Shown here one piece after another: positions 10,481-19,795 of a DNA stretch of 64,000 nt (the first letter of the stretch is position 1; each line of letters opens with the position of its first letter). The translations under genes and the position numbers were made by a program. The DNA is from Notospermus geniculatus (taxonomy: Eukaryota > Nemertea > Pilidiophora > Heteronemertea > Lineidae). The notes beneath the pieces were generated by a model. That model was not told the DNA's origin. It saw nothing but the letters and a program-made list of their open reading frames with translations, and did no database searches. The DNA lies in contig NMRB01000459.1 of the NCBI GenBank assembly GCA_002633025.1, positions 85,835 through 149,834 on the forward strand, read 5' to 3'.

Positions 10481-10569
10481 CTACCAGATATTTTTAGGTG
10501 TACGAAGCCCTGCTTGAGGCATGAATCAGGGGTTGGCAGCTCTGCAATATTACTGAGTTTTTGCACATC

Positions 10570-10732
10570 TGACAAAACATGAAGTACGAAATACGAAATT
10601 CAGTTTCATTTCCAGGAGCTAATGTTTTTCTGGAGATGGTTGGTGATGCAGAATGTTCCCGCTGCCAGTGCATCTTAGCATATTGTGTAAGACTGAGAGA
10701 GTTACGGTGCATCTTGAATCTTAAAGGGCCGT
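10570..10732 (+). repeat. Dispersed repeat (ACGAAATACGAAAT family)
   Basis: GAAGTACGAAATACGAAAT followed by GGAGATGGTTGGT-like and GAGAGAGTT..GGTGCATCTTGA phrases recurs at 42160-42260 and in the spacer of the foldback at 62165-62330. Confidence 0.6.
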
Positions 10733-10796
10733 ATTTATGAAGCACGATTAGGCCAACAGGTGTGTAAATTCATAGTTATTCAGGTTAAGGGCCTAG

Positions 10797-11065
10797 AAAA
10801 CCATTGTGTTGCTACCTTGTACGCTGCTTGATCGGCAGTGTTTACCTGCCGGATAATCACCCGTGGTTAACTTTCCCTTGTCTAGCTCACTGCAGGAGGA
10901 CAAAAGAAAAATTTGAACATCCTACAGGCCTTGTTTAGAGTCATTCAACTCTTTTCTTCGATCCTCCTGCACGTAAATGCAGGAATGTTAACCGCGTGTG
11001 GTATCCTGTGGGTAAATGCTGCCGATCAAGCAGCCTACAAGGTAGCAACACAATGGTTTTCCAGT
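10797..11065. mobile_element. Foldback MITE with about 55-bp ends and CTAG target duplication
   Basis: AAAACCATTGTGTTGCTACC at 10797 is inverted before 11065. CTAG flanks both sides (10793-10796 and 11066-11069). The matching end at 26270-26310 reads straight through GGCCTAGTAGGGCTG and serves as the empty site. Confidence 0.85.
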
Positions 11066-11069
11066 CTAG

Positions 11070-12000
11070 TAGGGCTGCTAAGGCCCAAAAAATGGCCAAA
11101 TCGTTCATTTTGTGATAAAAGCACCAAATTTGGCACAGACGTGGAATGGGTCATTACCTTTAATTTAAGGACGAGAGCCCCGACGAAATCGACCCCTAGT
11201 GGCCGCCATTTTGGACACCTTTTTCCACATATCTCGAATTCTAATAGAGATACAAGCATAATTCCAAGACCTATACCCACATTTTCCGGGTCGACGAATC
11301 GAACGGTGCCACCGGAAATGACGTCACATGTCCGCCATATTGGATTCCGATTGCCGCCACACCAAACGTTTTGGAGCATAACTAATAATCCTGAAGAGAT
11401 ACTTTGATCAAACTTGGGGGATCGGGAGAGTTTGGTGACATCTTAAGGCTAAGCACGGGAGCCCCGGAGAAAACACCCTGCTGTGGCCGCCATCTTGGAT
11501 TCCAATATGGCCGCCATTTTGGACACCTTTTCCCCCATATCTCGAATTCTAATAGAGATACAAGCATAATTCCAAGACCTATACCCACATTTTCGTGGTC
11601 GACGAATCGAATGGTGCCATCGGAAATGACGTCACATGTCCGCCATATTGGATTCCAAGATGGCCGCCACACCAAACGCTTTGGAGCCTAACTAATAATC
11701 CTGAAGAGATATTTTGATCAAACTTGGGGGATTGGGAGAGTTTGGTGACATCTTAAGGCTAAGCACGGGAGCCCCGGAGAAAACACCCTGCTGTGGCCGC
11801 CATCTTGGAAACCAAGATGGCGGCCATGGAAATTTCTGTTTCTTTTGATATCTCGAAATCTATGATAGATAGAAGCATAATTCCAAGACCTTCACCCACA
11901 TTTTTGGGTTCGCCGAATCGAATGGTGCCGTCGAAAATGACGTCACACGTCGGCCATATTGAATTCCAAGATAGCTGCCAGAGCACAAGGTTTTTGTAAT
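11070..12000 (+). repeat. Module A, left tandem units (about 305 bp)
   Basis: Three units each have GATCAAACTTGGGGGAT, GGAGAAAACACCCTGC, GGCCGCCATCTTGGATTCC, AGCATAATTCCAAGACC and GAAATGACGTCACATG. The open frames seen through them on both strands follow the repeat and are not taken as genes. Confidence 0.85.
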
Positions 12001-12006
12001 TGAACT

Positions 12007-12556
12007 CTTTTTAGCTCAGCTGACCAAAGGTGAGCGGAGCTAGTCAAATATCTATTCAGTGGCGTCAGTCGCTCATTCTCCATCACTTATAACCGTACTA
12101 GCTAAAGATTCCAAATTTTATATGAAGGTAGTCCTGGGTGAACTCTGCTGGGAGACAAAAAATTAGCGCGATTAGACGTATATTTATAGGCCCTCCAGTG
12201 CGCATTTTGAGCAAAATGAAATCTGTTAATATCTCGGCCCCTATGATAAATATGTAGACAAAGAGTGATGGAATACTACATGTAGGTTGATACTTTCTAC
12301 ATCAGTTCACAGAGAAAATAATGTTAGATCTGTCCACCAGGGGGAGCTATTCAACAAAACCAAAAATAGGGGTATTTGAATTTCCCGCACTTTCAAGTCC
12401 CAAATTATCCAGTGAGTGACTCGGTAACTGGTGTCCTGCCCAACCTATATATAGCCAGCGGTAACACCGACACTGGACTGATACTATGTCGAACCTTAGC
12501 TGACGAAAATGGCCACCATGGTTTTCATGACTTGCGAAGTTCAACGCGCTGTTATA
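12007..12556 (+). repeat. AGCTCAGCTGACC repeat, module A copy (continues at 13368)
   Basis: It starts TTTTAGCTCAGCTGACCAAA. Further copies are at 20479, 29697 and 53700. Shared landmarks are GTGGCGTC, GTCCACCAGGGGGAGCTATT and GGCCACCATG. The copy is split by the element at 12557-13364. Confidence 0.85.
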
Positions 12557-13364
12557 GGCCCGTATGCACCAAAGTGGTTTAAAATTTGGCTTAAACCTAG
12601 ATTTACTAATCATGGATTAAGCGTGGATTAAATCATCCGAACTTGAACCTGCACCAACCTCGTTAAACCGCAGATTAAGTTATCCATGGTTCATCCATGG
12701 TTGAACCAATTTCATAACATAAATGGCTATTACGAATGGATTAGGTCACACTCTGTGGACATGATCTCATTGTAATATGCTCTGGCAAAAATGACTTAAT
12801 CCAAGTTTAAACCTACCCCTCTGCCGAGCAATTGCTTGGGACACCTATTTCACTATCCGGCTGACTGTAGTTTGATGAACACCTGCAAGATCACAATCTG
12901 TCATCTGGAAATGACCTGTGGCGTAAAATCGTAGCCTGAACGTGAGTAAAAGCCTGTTAACTGGTGAAACAGCAGCGTTCCTGTTGGAGTTGGGTGTGAT
13001 CTCTTATTCTATCCAATCCAAAATTACCAAAACGTTCTCCTTGGTGAACCGGTATCTTTTGTGGAAATCACACCTCTAAACTCCTCCCTCGGATTGCTCC
13101 TATCTCGTATCAGCCGTTCTAGCCGTTGAAAATTGTCAACTTGTCCAAGAACGTCAATCAAGTCCATCCTGTCACTTTGGTAACTTCTTCAAAAATGGCT
13201 TAATCCGTGTTTAAACCTACCCCTTGACTGGTTTAGAATAATCTGCGGTTTAAACACCGGATAAAAGTTAATCCTTGTTGGTGCAGGCGGATTAATTTTT
13301 TAAACCATACTTAAACCTAGTTTAAGCCTAATCTAAGGTTTATCCACGTTGGTGCATACGGGCC
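12557..13364. mobile_element. Non-autonomous Harbinger derivative, ATA target duplication
   Basis: The ends GGCCCGTATGCACCAA are inverted at 13349-13364. ATA flanks both sides (12554-12556, 13365-13367), and the paralogous site near 21030 is uninterrupted with one ATA. The interior holds a decayed HARBI1 N-terminal fragment and repeats of GTTTAAACCTACCCC. Confidence 0.9.
12826..13167 (-). pseudogene. Decayed HARBI1-type transposase N-terminal fragment
   Basis: From an ATG at 13167 the minus strand reads a short acidic/basic N-terminus (MDLIDVLGQVDNFQRLERLI). After a frameshift it gives RYRFTKENVLVILDWIE. After a stop it gives LLLTFRLRFYATGHFQMTD, then DLAGVHQTTVSRIVK. The last two blocks match the conserved ALRFYATG..Q...D..GVSQSTVSRIV helices of Harbinger transposases. 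The DDE domain is absent. It is a deletion derivative, broken by at least one frameshift and two stops. Confidence 0.75.
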
Positions 13365-13619
13365 ATAGTGTTAGCCTATTAATCCTTCATCAGATAAGGT
13401 TAACGTACTTAAACTCATTATGGTTCCCGATCAATCAGATTGGCATATTGTTTTTGGTCGTGGTGTCTGTGTGTTTATCTGTATGTGTGTCTGTGTGTCC
13501 ATCTGTCAAACCTTCATATCTCATCTCCTTGAACAGCTCCACTTTGGTGGGAACAAATCAAAATTTTCCCATTTGGTGGCACGTTTTGTGGTAGGTCTAT
13601 TACGCTGTCTGGATTCATA

Positions 13620-14110
13620 AGTGATACATTAACCCCTTTCCATCCAGCGGGTCTCATATGATATCTATCTCAATTCATCAACTGACCAAGCATTCCTATC
13701 ATCTGATATTAACCCCTTTCCACCCAGTGGGTCTAATACAATATTTATCTCGATGCACAAGGTGATATCACCCCCTTTTCACCCAATGGCACTGGTAAGT
13801 GATATAAGATATATACGCGTCGATTTACCAAGACAGTGGGTCTAATACGATATTTATCTCGATGCACAAGGTGATATTACCCCCTTTTCACCCAATGGCA
13901 CTGGTAAGTGATATAAGATATATATACGCGTCGATTTACCAAGTGATACTTGCCCCTTCTGATAAGATATCTGTCTCGATTCATTAAAATATGATATTAA
14001 CCCCTTTCTATCCAGTGGGTCTAATACGACGTCCATTGCAATTCATCAAGTGATTATTAACCCTGTCCAACCCAGTGGGTCTAATAAGATATCTATCTGG
14101 ATGTGGCGAT
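13620..14110 (+). repeat. About 60-bp minisatellite, module A copy
   Basis: Units run TTAACCCCTTTCCACCCAG, TGGGTCTAATACGATATTTA, TCTCGATTCA and AAGTGATA. The same array is at 21290-21690 and 24240-24640, and a separate array is at 31995-32310. Confidence 0.9.
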
Positions 14111-14296
14111 GTTTACCCCTTCCCACCCAATGGTTCTGAGAAGATAACTGTCACTTAGATATGGGAGGACCTTGAAGCGGGTGTCTTCCTTGAAAGGATG
14201 ACTACATTTATTCTCTTTCCTATTGCATTGTCCATCCCTAGAGCAGGCACAAAGTTCTGTGCACTCCAGACCGGCCTTCACGCATTTACATCGCAC
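14093..14296 (-). CDS. Cys-rich short ORF of the module (unknown, CXC-like)
   Basis: A 67-residue frame opens with a cysteine-rich block (CKCVKAGLECTELCACSRDG, then CNRKENKC), nine Cys in about 31 residues. It recalls the CXC/CRC motifs of tesmin-type proteins and Cys tails of some transposon proteins. Near-identical copies are at 21600-21854 and 24562-24819. Those copies are nearly identical in DNA, so this does not show selection on protein. It may be the 3' exon of a lost transposon gene. Function is not known. Confidence 0.3.
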   Translation of the reverse strand: MRCKCVKAGLECTELCACSRDGQCNRKENKCSHPFKEDTRFKVLPYLSDSYLLRTIGWEGVNIATSR

Positions 14297-14299
14297 TGA

Positions 14300-14690
14300 G
14301 ATATTTGAGATTCTCGTATTTATAGGAAAGTTTGAAAGCTAACCTCAGAATATGGATTTACAAGTTTTGGAACTTTTTGCCTTAACTGGACAAAATAATA
14401 TCGCCTATTTTGATACTTCAAGATGATAAGTCAGTAATCCTGAGAAAGTTCCACTCTATCAAAACTGCAACAAAAGTCACCAAAAATTGCAGAATAAAAA
14501 TGTTGATTTTGGGGATTTTTTCTGAAGGGCAGTTACATAATTACGAAGTCCAATCACGCTGAAATTTGCTGTACTCATGAAGGCTACAAAGATACATATT
14601 TGTTCAAGTTCAGAACATTCTTGCTGCAGTAGTTAACTAGCTATGGGCCAATGCCCAATTTGTAAGATAGCCACCTGGCGGCTATATTTA
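14300..14690. repeat. Module A interior, non-coding
   Basis: Single-copy-looking AT-rich sequence that is repeated in modules B (21860-22290) and C (24850-25340). Part of it (AGTTCCACTCTATCAAAACTG) recurs inverted at 54665-54730. Confidence 0.7.
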
Positions 14691-15207
14691 AAGTTCGATC
14701 GGACCGAAATCCGCCAAAGACATAGAAGGTACCTTAGATACAGTATACATTATCACACCAATCCAGGACAAATAGACATCAAACGTGCCACTTAACGGTG
14801 AAATTTCGAACTCTGACCTCCGTGACCGTACTAGCTGAAGAAATACATAGATGTCTGCATAGTCGCCATTTTGGAATCGAAGATGGCTGCCATACCATGG
14901 CGTTTTCTCCGGGTCTCCTGTGCTTAGCCTTAAGATGTCATCAAACTCTCCCAATCCCCCAAGTTTGATCAAAATATCTCTTCAGGATTATTAGTTAGAC
15001 TCCAAAGCGTTCGGTGTGGCGGCCATCTTGGAATCCAATATGGCGGACCCCTGACGTCATTTCCGATGGCACCATTCGATTCGGCGACCTCGAAAATGTG
15101 GGTTTAGGTCTTGGAATTATGCTTCTATCTCTATTAGAATTCGAGATATGGGGAAAAGCTGTCCAAAATGGCGGCCATATTGGAATCCAAGATGGCGGCC
15201 ACACCAG
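14690..15207 (-). repeat. Module A, right inverted tandem units (broken at 15208)
   Basis: These are the 300-bp units in reverse orientation (CCAAGTTTGATCAAAATATC, GGCGGCCATCTTGGAATCC, TGACGTCATTTCCGATGG). Homology to module B stops exactly at the single N at 15209. Confidence 0.85.
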
Positions 15208-15237
15208 NTTCTTCTACGGAGATTGTTCTAAATTTAC

Positions 15238-15520
15238 AGAAACTCTGTGTTTCAACAGAAACTGTCCGTAAATGAAAATAATGGATTTTTTTGTAAAGTC
15301 CTTTTAATACAGAAACTGTTTGTAAATGATAATAATGGAATTTTTTGTAAGGTCTTTTTACAGAAACTGTTCGTAAATGATAATAATGGAATTTTTTTAA
15401 TGTCTTTTTACAGAAACACTTCGTAAATGATAATAATGGAATTTTTTGTAATGTCTTTTTACAGAAACACTTCGTAAATGATAATAATGGATTTTTTGTA
15501 GAGTCATTTACAGAATTCAC
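15238..15520 (+). repeat. Tandem repeat, about 57-bp units
   Basis: Five units contain CGTAAATGATAATAATGGAA, TTTTTTGTAA, TGTCTTTTTACAGAAAC. A cryptic open frame on the minus strand is a by-product of the repeat. Confidence 0.9.
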
Positions 15521-15659
15521 GTTAAAATACATGTACAGGATACATTCCTTTTCTTGTACATTTATGACAATTTCTGGAGTTCGTGTTCTTAAAAAGAGAC
15601 TATTCTAAATTTACAGAAAAAGGATTATTATCTGTGTTTTAACCGGTGACTTCTATAAT

Positions 15660-15788
15660 CGAGAGGTTAAGAGATCGCTCCGTTAACGGTAACACTAACG
15701 CTAACGTTATTTTTTGCATTGCAAATGTACGTCAGAAATAGCGTTATCGTTAGTGTTATCGTTAACAGATCGGTTTCTTAACCTCTCG
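15660..15788. repeat. Foldback MITE, about 47-bp arms (GAGAGGTTAAGA type)
   Basis: The left arm CGAGAGGTTAAGAGATCG continues to AACGGTAACACTAACGCTAA. The right arm is its inverted partner, ending CTTAACCTCTCG. A similar but distinct foldback is at 49567. Confidence 0.8.
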
Positions 15789-16264
15789 AATGACGTGAAA
15801 CATTTATGCAAAAAGTTGTATATTTACGCAATAACTTGTAATTTTACAACTTCGCCGAAGTGAATCATTCTGCGCATGTGCAGTTTGTACTTCCGATTGT
15901 TGGCTTCCGTATACTGTGAGTTGATATTTCGAAGTTTTATCTCATCAAATCCTTGAAAAATCTTATTTAAAAACGGAAACATTTAAAGACATTTAATGGT
16001 ATTTACTGTAGGTCTCGTCTGCTGGCATGCAGTGGCTGGTGGAGTGACCATTACCCTCCTTCACCAATGGTTTGTTGTTTTTATCGTCACTATACCCAGT
16101 TGTTTTCTTCACTGAATATTCATTTGATTTCATTATTACAGTCCATTTGTGACATTTGTGATATGACGTTTGATCATAAAGAATTGTAACCATTCCTTTA
16201 TGGCTTTATCATAAGTCAGTCCCCAGTACGTCTTTGTTTTTACAGGAAGCAATTTTGTGCTGAA
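15789..16264. other. No feature seen
   Basis: AT-rich, no convincing gene. Phrases CCCCAGTACGTCTTTGT and TTTTTACAGGAAG near 16225 echo the hairpin that follows. Confidence 0.4.
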
Positions 16265-16440
16265 ATGGTACCACTTATAAATTTACAGAAAGTGCCTGCA
16301 GCGGAGTCCCCAGTACTTCTGTGTTTTTACAGGGATCTGATGAGGGCAGTAATACAGATTTCTGTATCTGTAACTTCACCTGTAAATATACAGAAAGTGC
16401 TGGGGACTCTGCTGCAGGCACTTTTCTGTAATTTTATCGA
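16265..16440. repeat. Imperfect hairpin repeat
   Basis: CAGAAAGTGCCTGCAGCGGA, GTCCCCAGTACTTCTG and TTTTTACAGG are matched inverted by CAGAAAGTGCTGGGGACTCT and GCTGCAGGCACTTTTCTG. Confidence 0.65.
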
Positions 16441-16802
16441 CAAAATTTCTAACAGTGCAGCAGACGTGATTTCCACCAATGGCGAAGATGTGGTCAATTT
16501 CAGTCGGCAATTAGTCGGCGACCGGTATCAGTTCCTTGCGATCGTATTCAACCGCAGGTAGCAGGTTGCAAAGCAAGTCGCAACGCAGAAAATCAGCAGT
16601 GGATTCCTCGCATAAAGGGACTAGGAAAATTTTTTCAAGCTTCGGTTATTACAAAATGCTAGTCTTTCATGATAAATTTCCACCGTCAATTCACTTTTTC
16701 AATTGTGGGTTAATTACTGGCACCCAGACAAATCAGTTATCACCACACCATGGAGCATTCACCACGTCACTGGGAACCTAATCAACATAATAGAGTACAA
16801 GG
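16441..16802. other. No feature seen
   Basis: Flank of the retrotransposon fragment. No ORF here has recognisable content. Confidence 0.4.
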
Positions 16803-17586
16803 TGGGGAGGCTTCTGGGAGCGGATGGTTGGTTCAGTTAAGAGGGCCCTCAGAAAGAGCATTGGTCGTCGTTGTCTCACTAAGGTGGAACTGGAGACTAC
16901 CTTACAGGAGATTGAAGCGTGTGTGAATTCTCGTCCCCTCACTTTCTTAGGAGATGCGTCAGACTCTCCAAATCCTCTGACTCTATCTCATTTCTTGTTG
17001 GGCAGACCAGCAGGGTTCCAACCAGCTGTTGTGTCTGAGGGCAACCCTGGGATTGTCAGTGTTACTGGTCAGGATCTTTGTGCTAGGGAACAGATGCGTC
17101 TGGCTAGGCTTGATTCCTTTTGGAGATTGTGGAGTAATGAGTATTTGAGACAGCTGCCCCTGCGGTCAAGGGTTTCTCTGCCAAGCTGACGGTTGCCAAC
17201 TGAAGGTTGGTTCTGTCGTCCTTATTAGAGAGGATAATGTCCCTAGGTTATCGTGGCCCTTGGGAGTTGTGTCGGAGGTACACCCTGGTAGAGATGGTCT
17301 TGTTAGGAGCGTCAGTGTCAAAACTGCATCGGGGGTGTTGAATCGTGCTATCCAGCGACTCCATGATCTGGAGCTGTCTACATCAGACGGAGCTAACCTC
17401 AGTGAGCGCCTACCTCATCAGGAGACTCGGTCTACCACTGACCAAGAGGAGAGGGTTAATGTGCAAGTGCACCCACTGTCTGAGAATTCTGATTCTGATG
17501 TAGTAACGAAGGAGACTGCTAGTCGGCAGCTCAGGACCACAAGAGTTGGTCGTGTGGTCAGGCCCCCTAAGAGGCTTGATTTGTGA
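16803..17586 (+). pseudogene. BEL/Pao retrotransposon pol, integrase end plus DUF5641-like C-terminus
   Basis: A 5'-truncated pol. It opens with WGGFWERMVGSVKRALRK, the end of the integrase core. It continues through LETTLQEIEACVNSRPLT and LSHFLLGRPAG, the hallmark of BEL/Pao integrases, to FWRLWSNEYLRQL. A frameshift or stop follows near 17187. Past it, SVVLI-type and VPRLSWPLGVVSEVHPGRDG sequence and RAIQRLHDLEL form the DUF5641-like basic domain that closes BEL pol. A polypurine tract and probable LTR follow downstream, so this is the 3' end of a once complete element. Gag, protease and reverse transcriptase are missing here. Confidence 0.85.
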
Positions 17587-18137
17587 GTGAAGTCTTGACT
17601 GTATTCAGAGACATTTATCTTTCTTTGTACTTGTGTAACTCATTTCTGTGTTTCTTTGAAGGACACTACTTGTATGACAATATTTCATCAATATTTTCTG
17701 GATATGACATATGTGTTACGCCTGATTGGAGTGAGTTGACGTAGACCACTCTGCTGGTAGATTTAGTGAGAAGTGTTAGATACACTGGTTTAACTTAGTA
17801 GCCTATGTAGTGACTTTGTATAATGAAATGTATAAGAACGAGTAGATTACTGGACAAATAGTCCTGACCATTTTGGTGGTTTTCTAGTTGAAACATAAAG
17901 CTGTATTTGTTTGTCTTAGTTAGTCTTTAGCTTGAGTTTGACAGTTTGTATTTCAGTTGCACCGCTGAATTATTATCTTTCCAACAGAGTAATTGACTGT
18001 TGACCTACATAGGCCCACGTGGAAGTGTTCAGTAGGCTTCTATGCCAGTGTTCCTATTAGTTGCCTGTCTTATAAGGTAGGCCTAGAATACCTCGGTTCT
18101 AGTTCATGTTAAGTTGGAGCAGTTTGAAATCTGCCCA
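17587..18137 (+). other. BEL/Pao 3' untranslated region
   Basis: Sequence between the pol stop and the polypurine tract (AAGGTGGGGAGAA at 18137-18149). No ORF. Confidence 0.55.
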
Positions 18138-18148
18138 AGGTGGGGAGA

Positions 18149-18535
18149 ATGTTCAGGATTCCCCTTTCACATCATCATCATATCATTTGTTCTCATTTCC
18201 ATATTGTGTCGTCTGCTAGTTCATTATGCCTATTGTCCTCATTTACACTATGCTCTCCCATTTTTGAAGGTGCTATTTTTTCGATAATAAATATAGGTCA
18301 GTTAGTTATACGCCCACTTTTATGGAAACTGGTCTTCCTCTCATTCTTTTTCTGTGTTTTTTCCCNTTGTTAAAAATATTGTACAAGTTTCATTCTAATC
18401 TAATAAACCTAAGGAACCATATGACATTTATAATGTCCTCTTGTTCATTTGTTGTTTCTGCCATATCTCACAATGTATCACAGCCCGATAAACTAATAAT
18501 GACTGCCGCCATAATATCAGCACTGGTCTTACACA
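18149..18535 (+). repeat. Probable 3' LTR of the BEL/Pao element (end approximate)
   Basis: It starts at TGTTCAGGATTCCCC directly after the GGTGGGGAGAA purine tract, as BEL LTRs do. It contains AATAAA-type signals near 18286 and 18401 and a plausible end at CTTACA near 18533. There is no second LTR to compare with, so the 3' limit is a guess. Single N at 18366. Confidence 0.55.
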
Positions 18536-19028
18536 GGAAAGGATTTTCGACTTCGTTAACTTACTAAACGAACTTCATTCCAGGTGAGAAACGAACTCGG
18601 TCGACATATTACTTGACTAAGTTGATAGCCCCCTCAGGGCGCAATTTTATTGTTTTTTGAAGGTACGTGTACTAGCGTTCGCCAAACGTCCAGCATTTTT
18701 CCATCGTCGACCATTCTTGGCCCACGCTAATACACAAACATGTACAGTGATGCATAGCAAACCATGACGAACTGATCTTCATGAAACCGCCAACAAAAAA
18801 ATGACAAAACTGTCTTTATTGCACTCGCACTTAACGTTCTCAGCTCATTATCTGCTGGACACGAGAAAATGACCCACACAAACGATAACATCAAAAATGG
18901 ATTCAAATGGTCACTTATTACAGGTGTAATTTTTGCCAGTGGAAAAATCAAGAATAAAATAAGGGCTCACTATGGTGAGCACGTGACCCAAAAATTAAAA
19001 TAATACATTTTGTATTAAGAGTTTAATA
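18536..19028. other. No gene seen; CACTATGGTGAGCACGTGAC palindrome-like phrase near the end
   Basis: No supported feature. It ends in a poly-G run (19031-19046) that leads into the gap. Confidence 0.4.
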
Positions 19029-19046
19029 TGGGGGGGGGGGGGGGGG

Positions 19047-19795
19047 NNNNNNNNNNNNNNNNNNNNNNNNNNNNNNNNNNNNNNNNNNNNNNNNNNNNNN
19101 NNNNNNNNNNNNNNNNNNNNNNNNNNNNNNNNNNNNNNNNNNNNNNNNNNNNNNNNNNNNNNNNNNNNNNNNNNNNNNNNNNNNNNNNNNNNNNNNNNNN
19201 NNNNNNNNNNNNNNNNNNNNNNNNNNNNNNNNNNNNNNNNNNNNNNNNNNNNNNNNNNNNNNNNNNNNNNNNNNNNNNNNNNNNNNNNNNNNNNNNNNNN
19301 NNNNNNNNNNNNNNNNNNNNNNNNNNNNNNNNNNNNNNNNNNNNNNNNNNNNNNNNNNNNNNNNNNNNNNNNNNNNNNNNNNNNNNNNNNNNNNNNNNNN
19401 NNNNNNNNNNNNNNNNNNNNNNNNNNNNNNNNNNNNNNNNNNNNNNNNNNNNNNNNNNNNNNNNNNNNNNNNNNNNNNNNNNNNNNNNNNNNNNNNNNNN
19501 NNNNNNNNNNNNNNNNNNNNNNNNNNNNNNNNNNNNNNNNNNNNNNNNNNNNNNNNNNNNNNNNNNNNNNNNNNNNNNNNNNNNNNNNNNNNNNNNNNNN
19601 NNNNNNNNNNNNNNNNNNNNNNNNNNNNNNNNNNNNNNNNNNNNNNNNNNNNNNNNNNNNNNNNNNNNNNNNNNNNNNNNNNNNNNNNNNNNNNNNNNNN
19701 NNNNNNNNNNNNNNNNNNNNNNNNNNNNNNNNNNNNNNNNNNNNNNNNNNNNNNNNNNNNNNNNNNNNNNNNNNNNNNNNNNNNNNNNNNNNNNN
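19047..19795. other. Assembly gap (749 N)
   Basis: A run of N preceded by poly-G. The sequence after it resumes inside a module B tandem unit (GGTCGACGAATCGAACGG), so the left end of module B lies in the gap. Confidence 0.99.

Noticed and set aside
11035-12000. Long open frames on both strands through the 300-bp units, repeated in all modules
   Set aside because: They follow the repeat units exactly, occur on both strands, change with each indel and show no domain. They are by-products of the repeat.
13620-14110. CRISPR-like regular repeats
   Set aside because: Units are contiguous and degenerate without unique spacers, and the genome is eukaryotic. It is a minisatellite.
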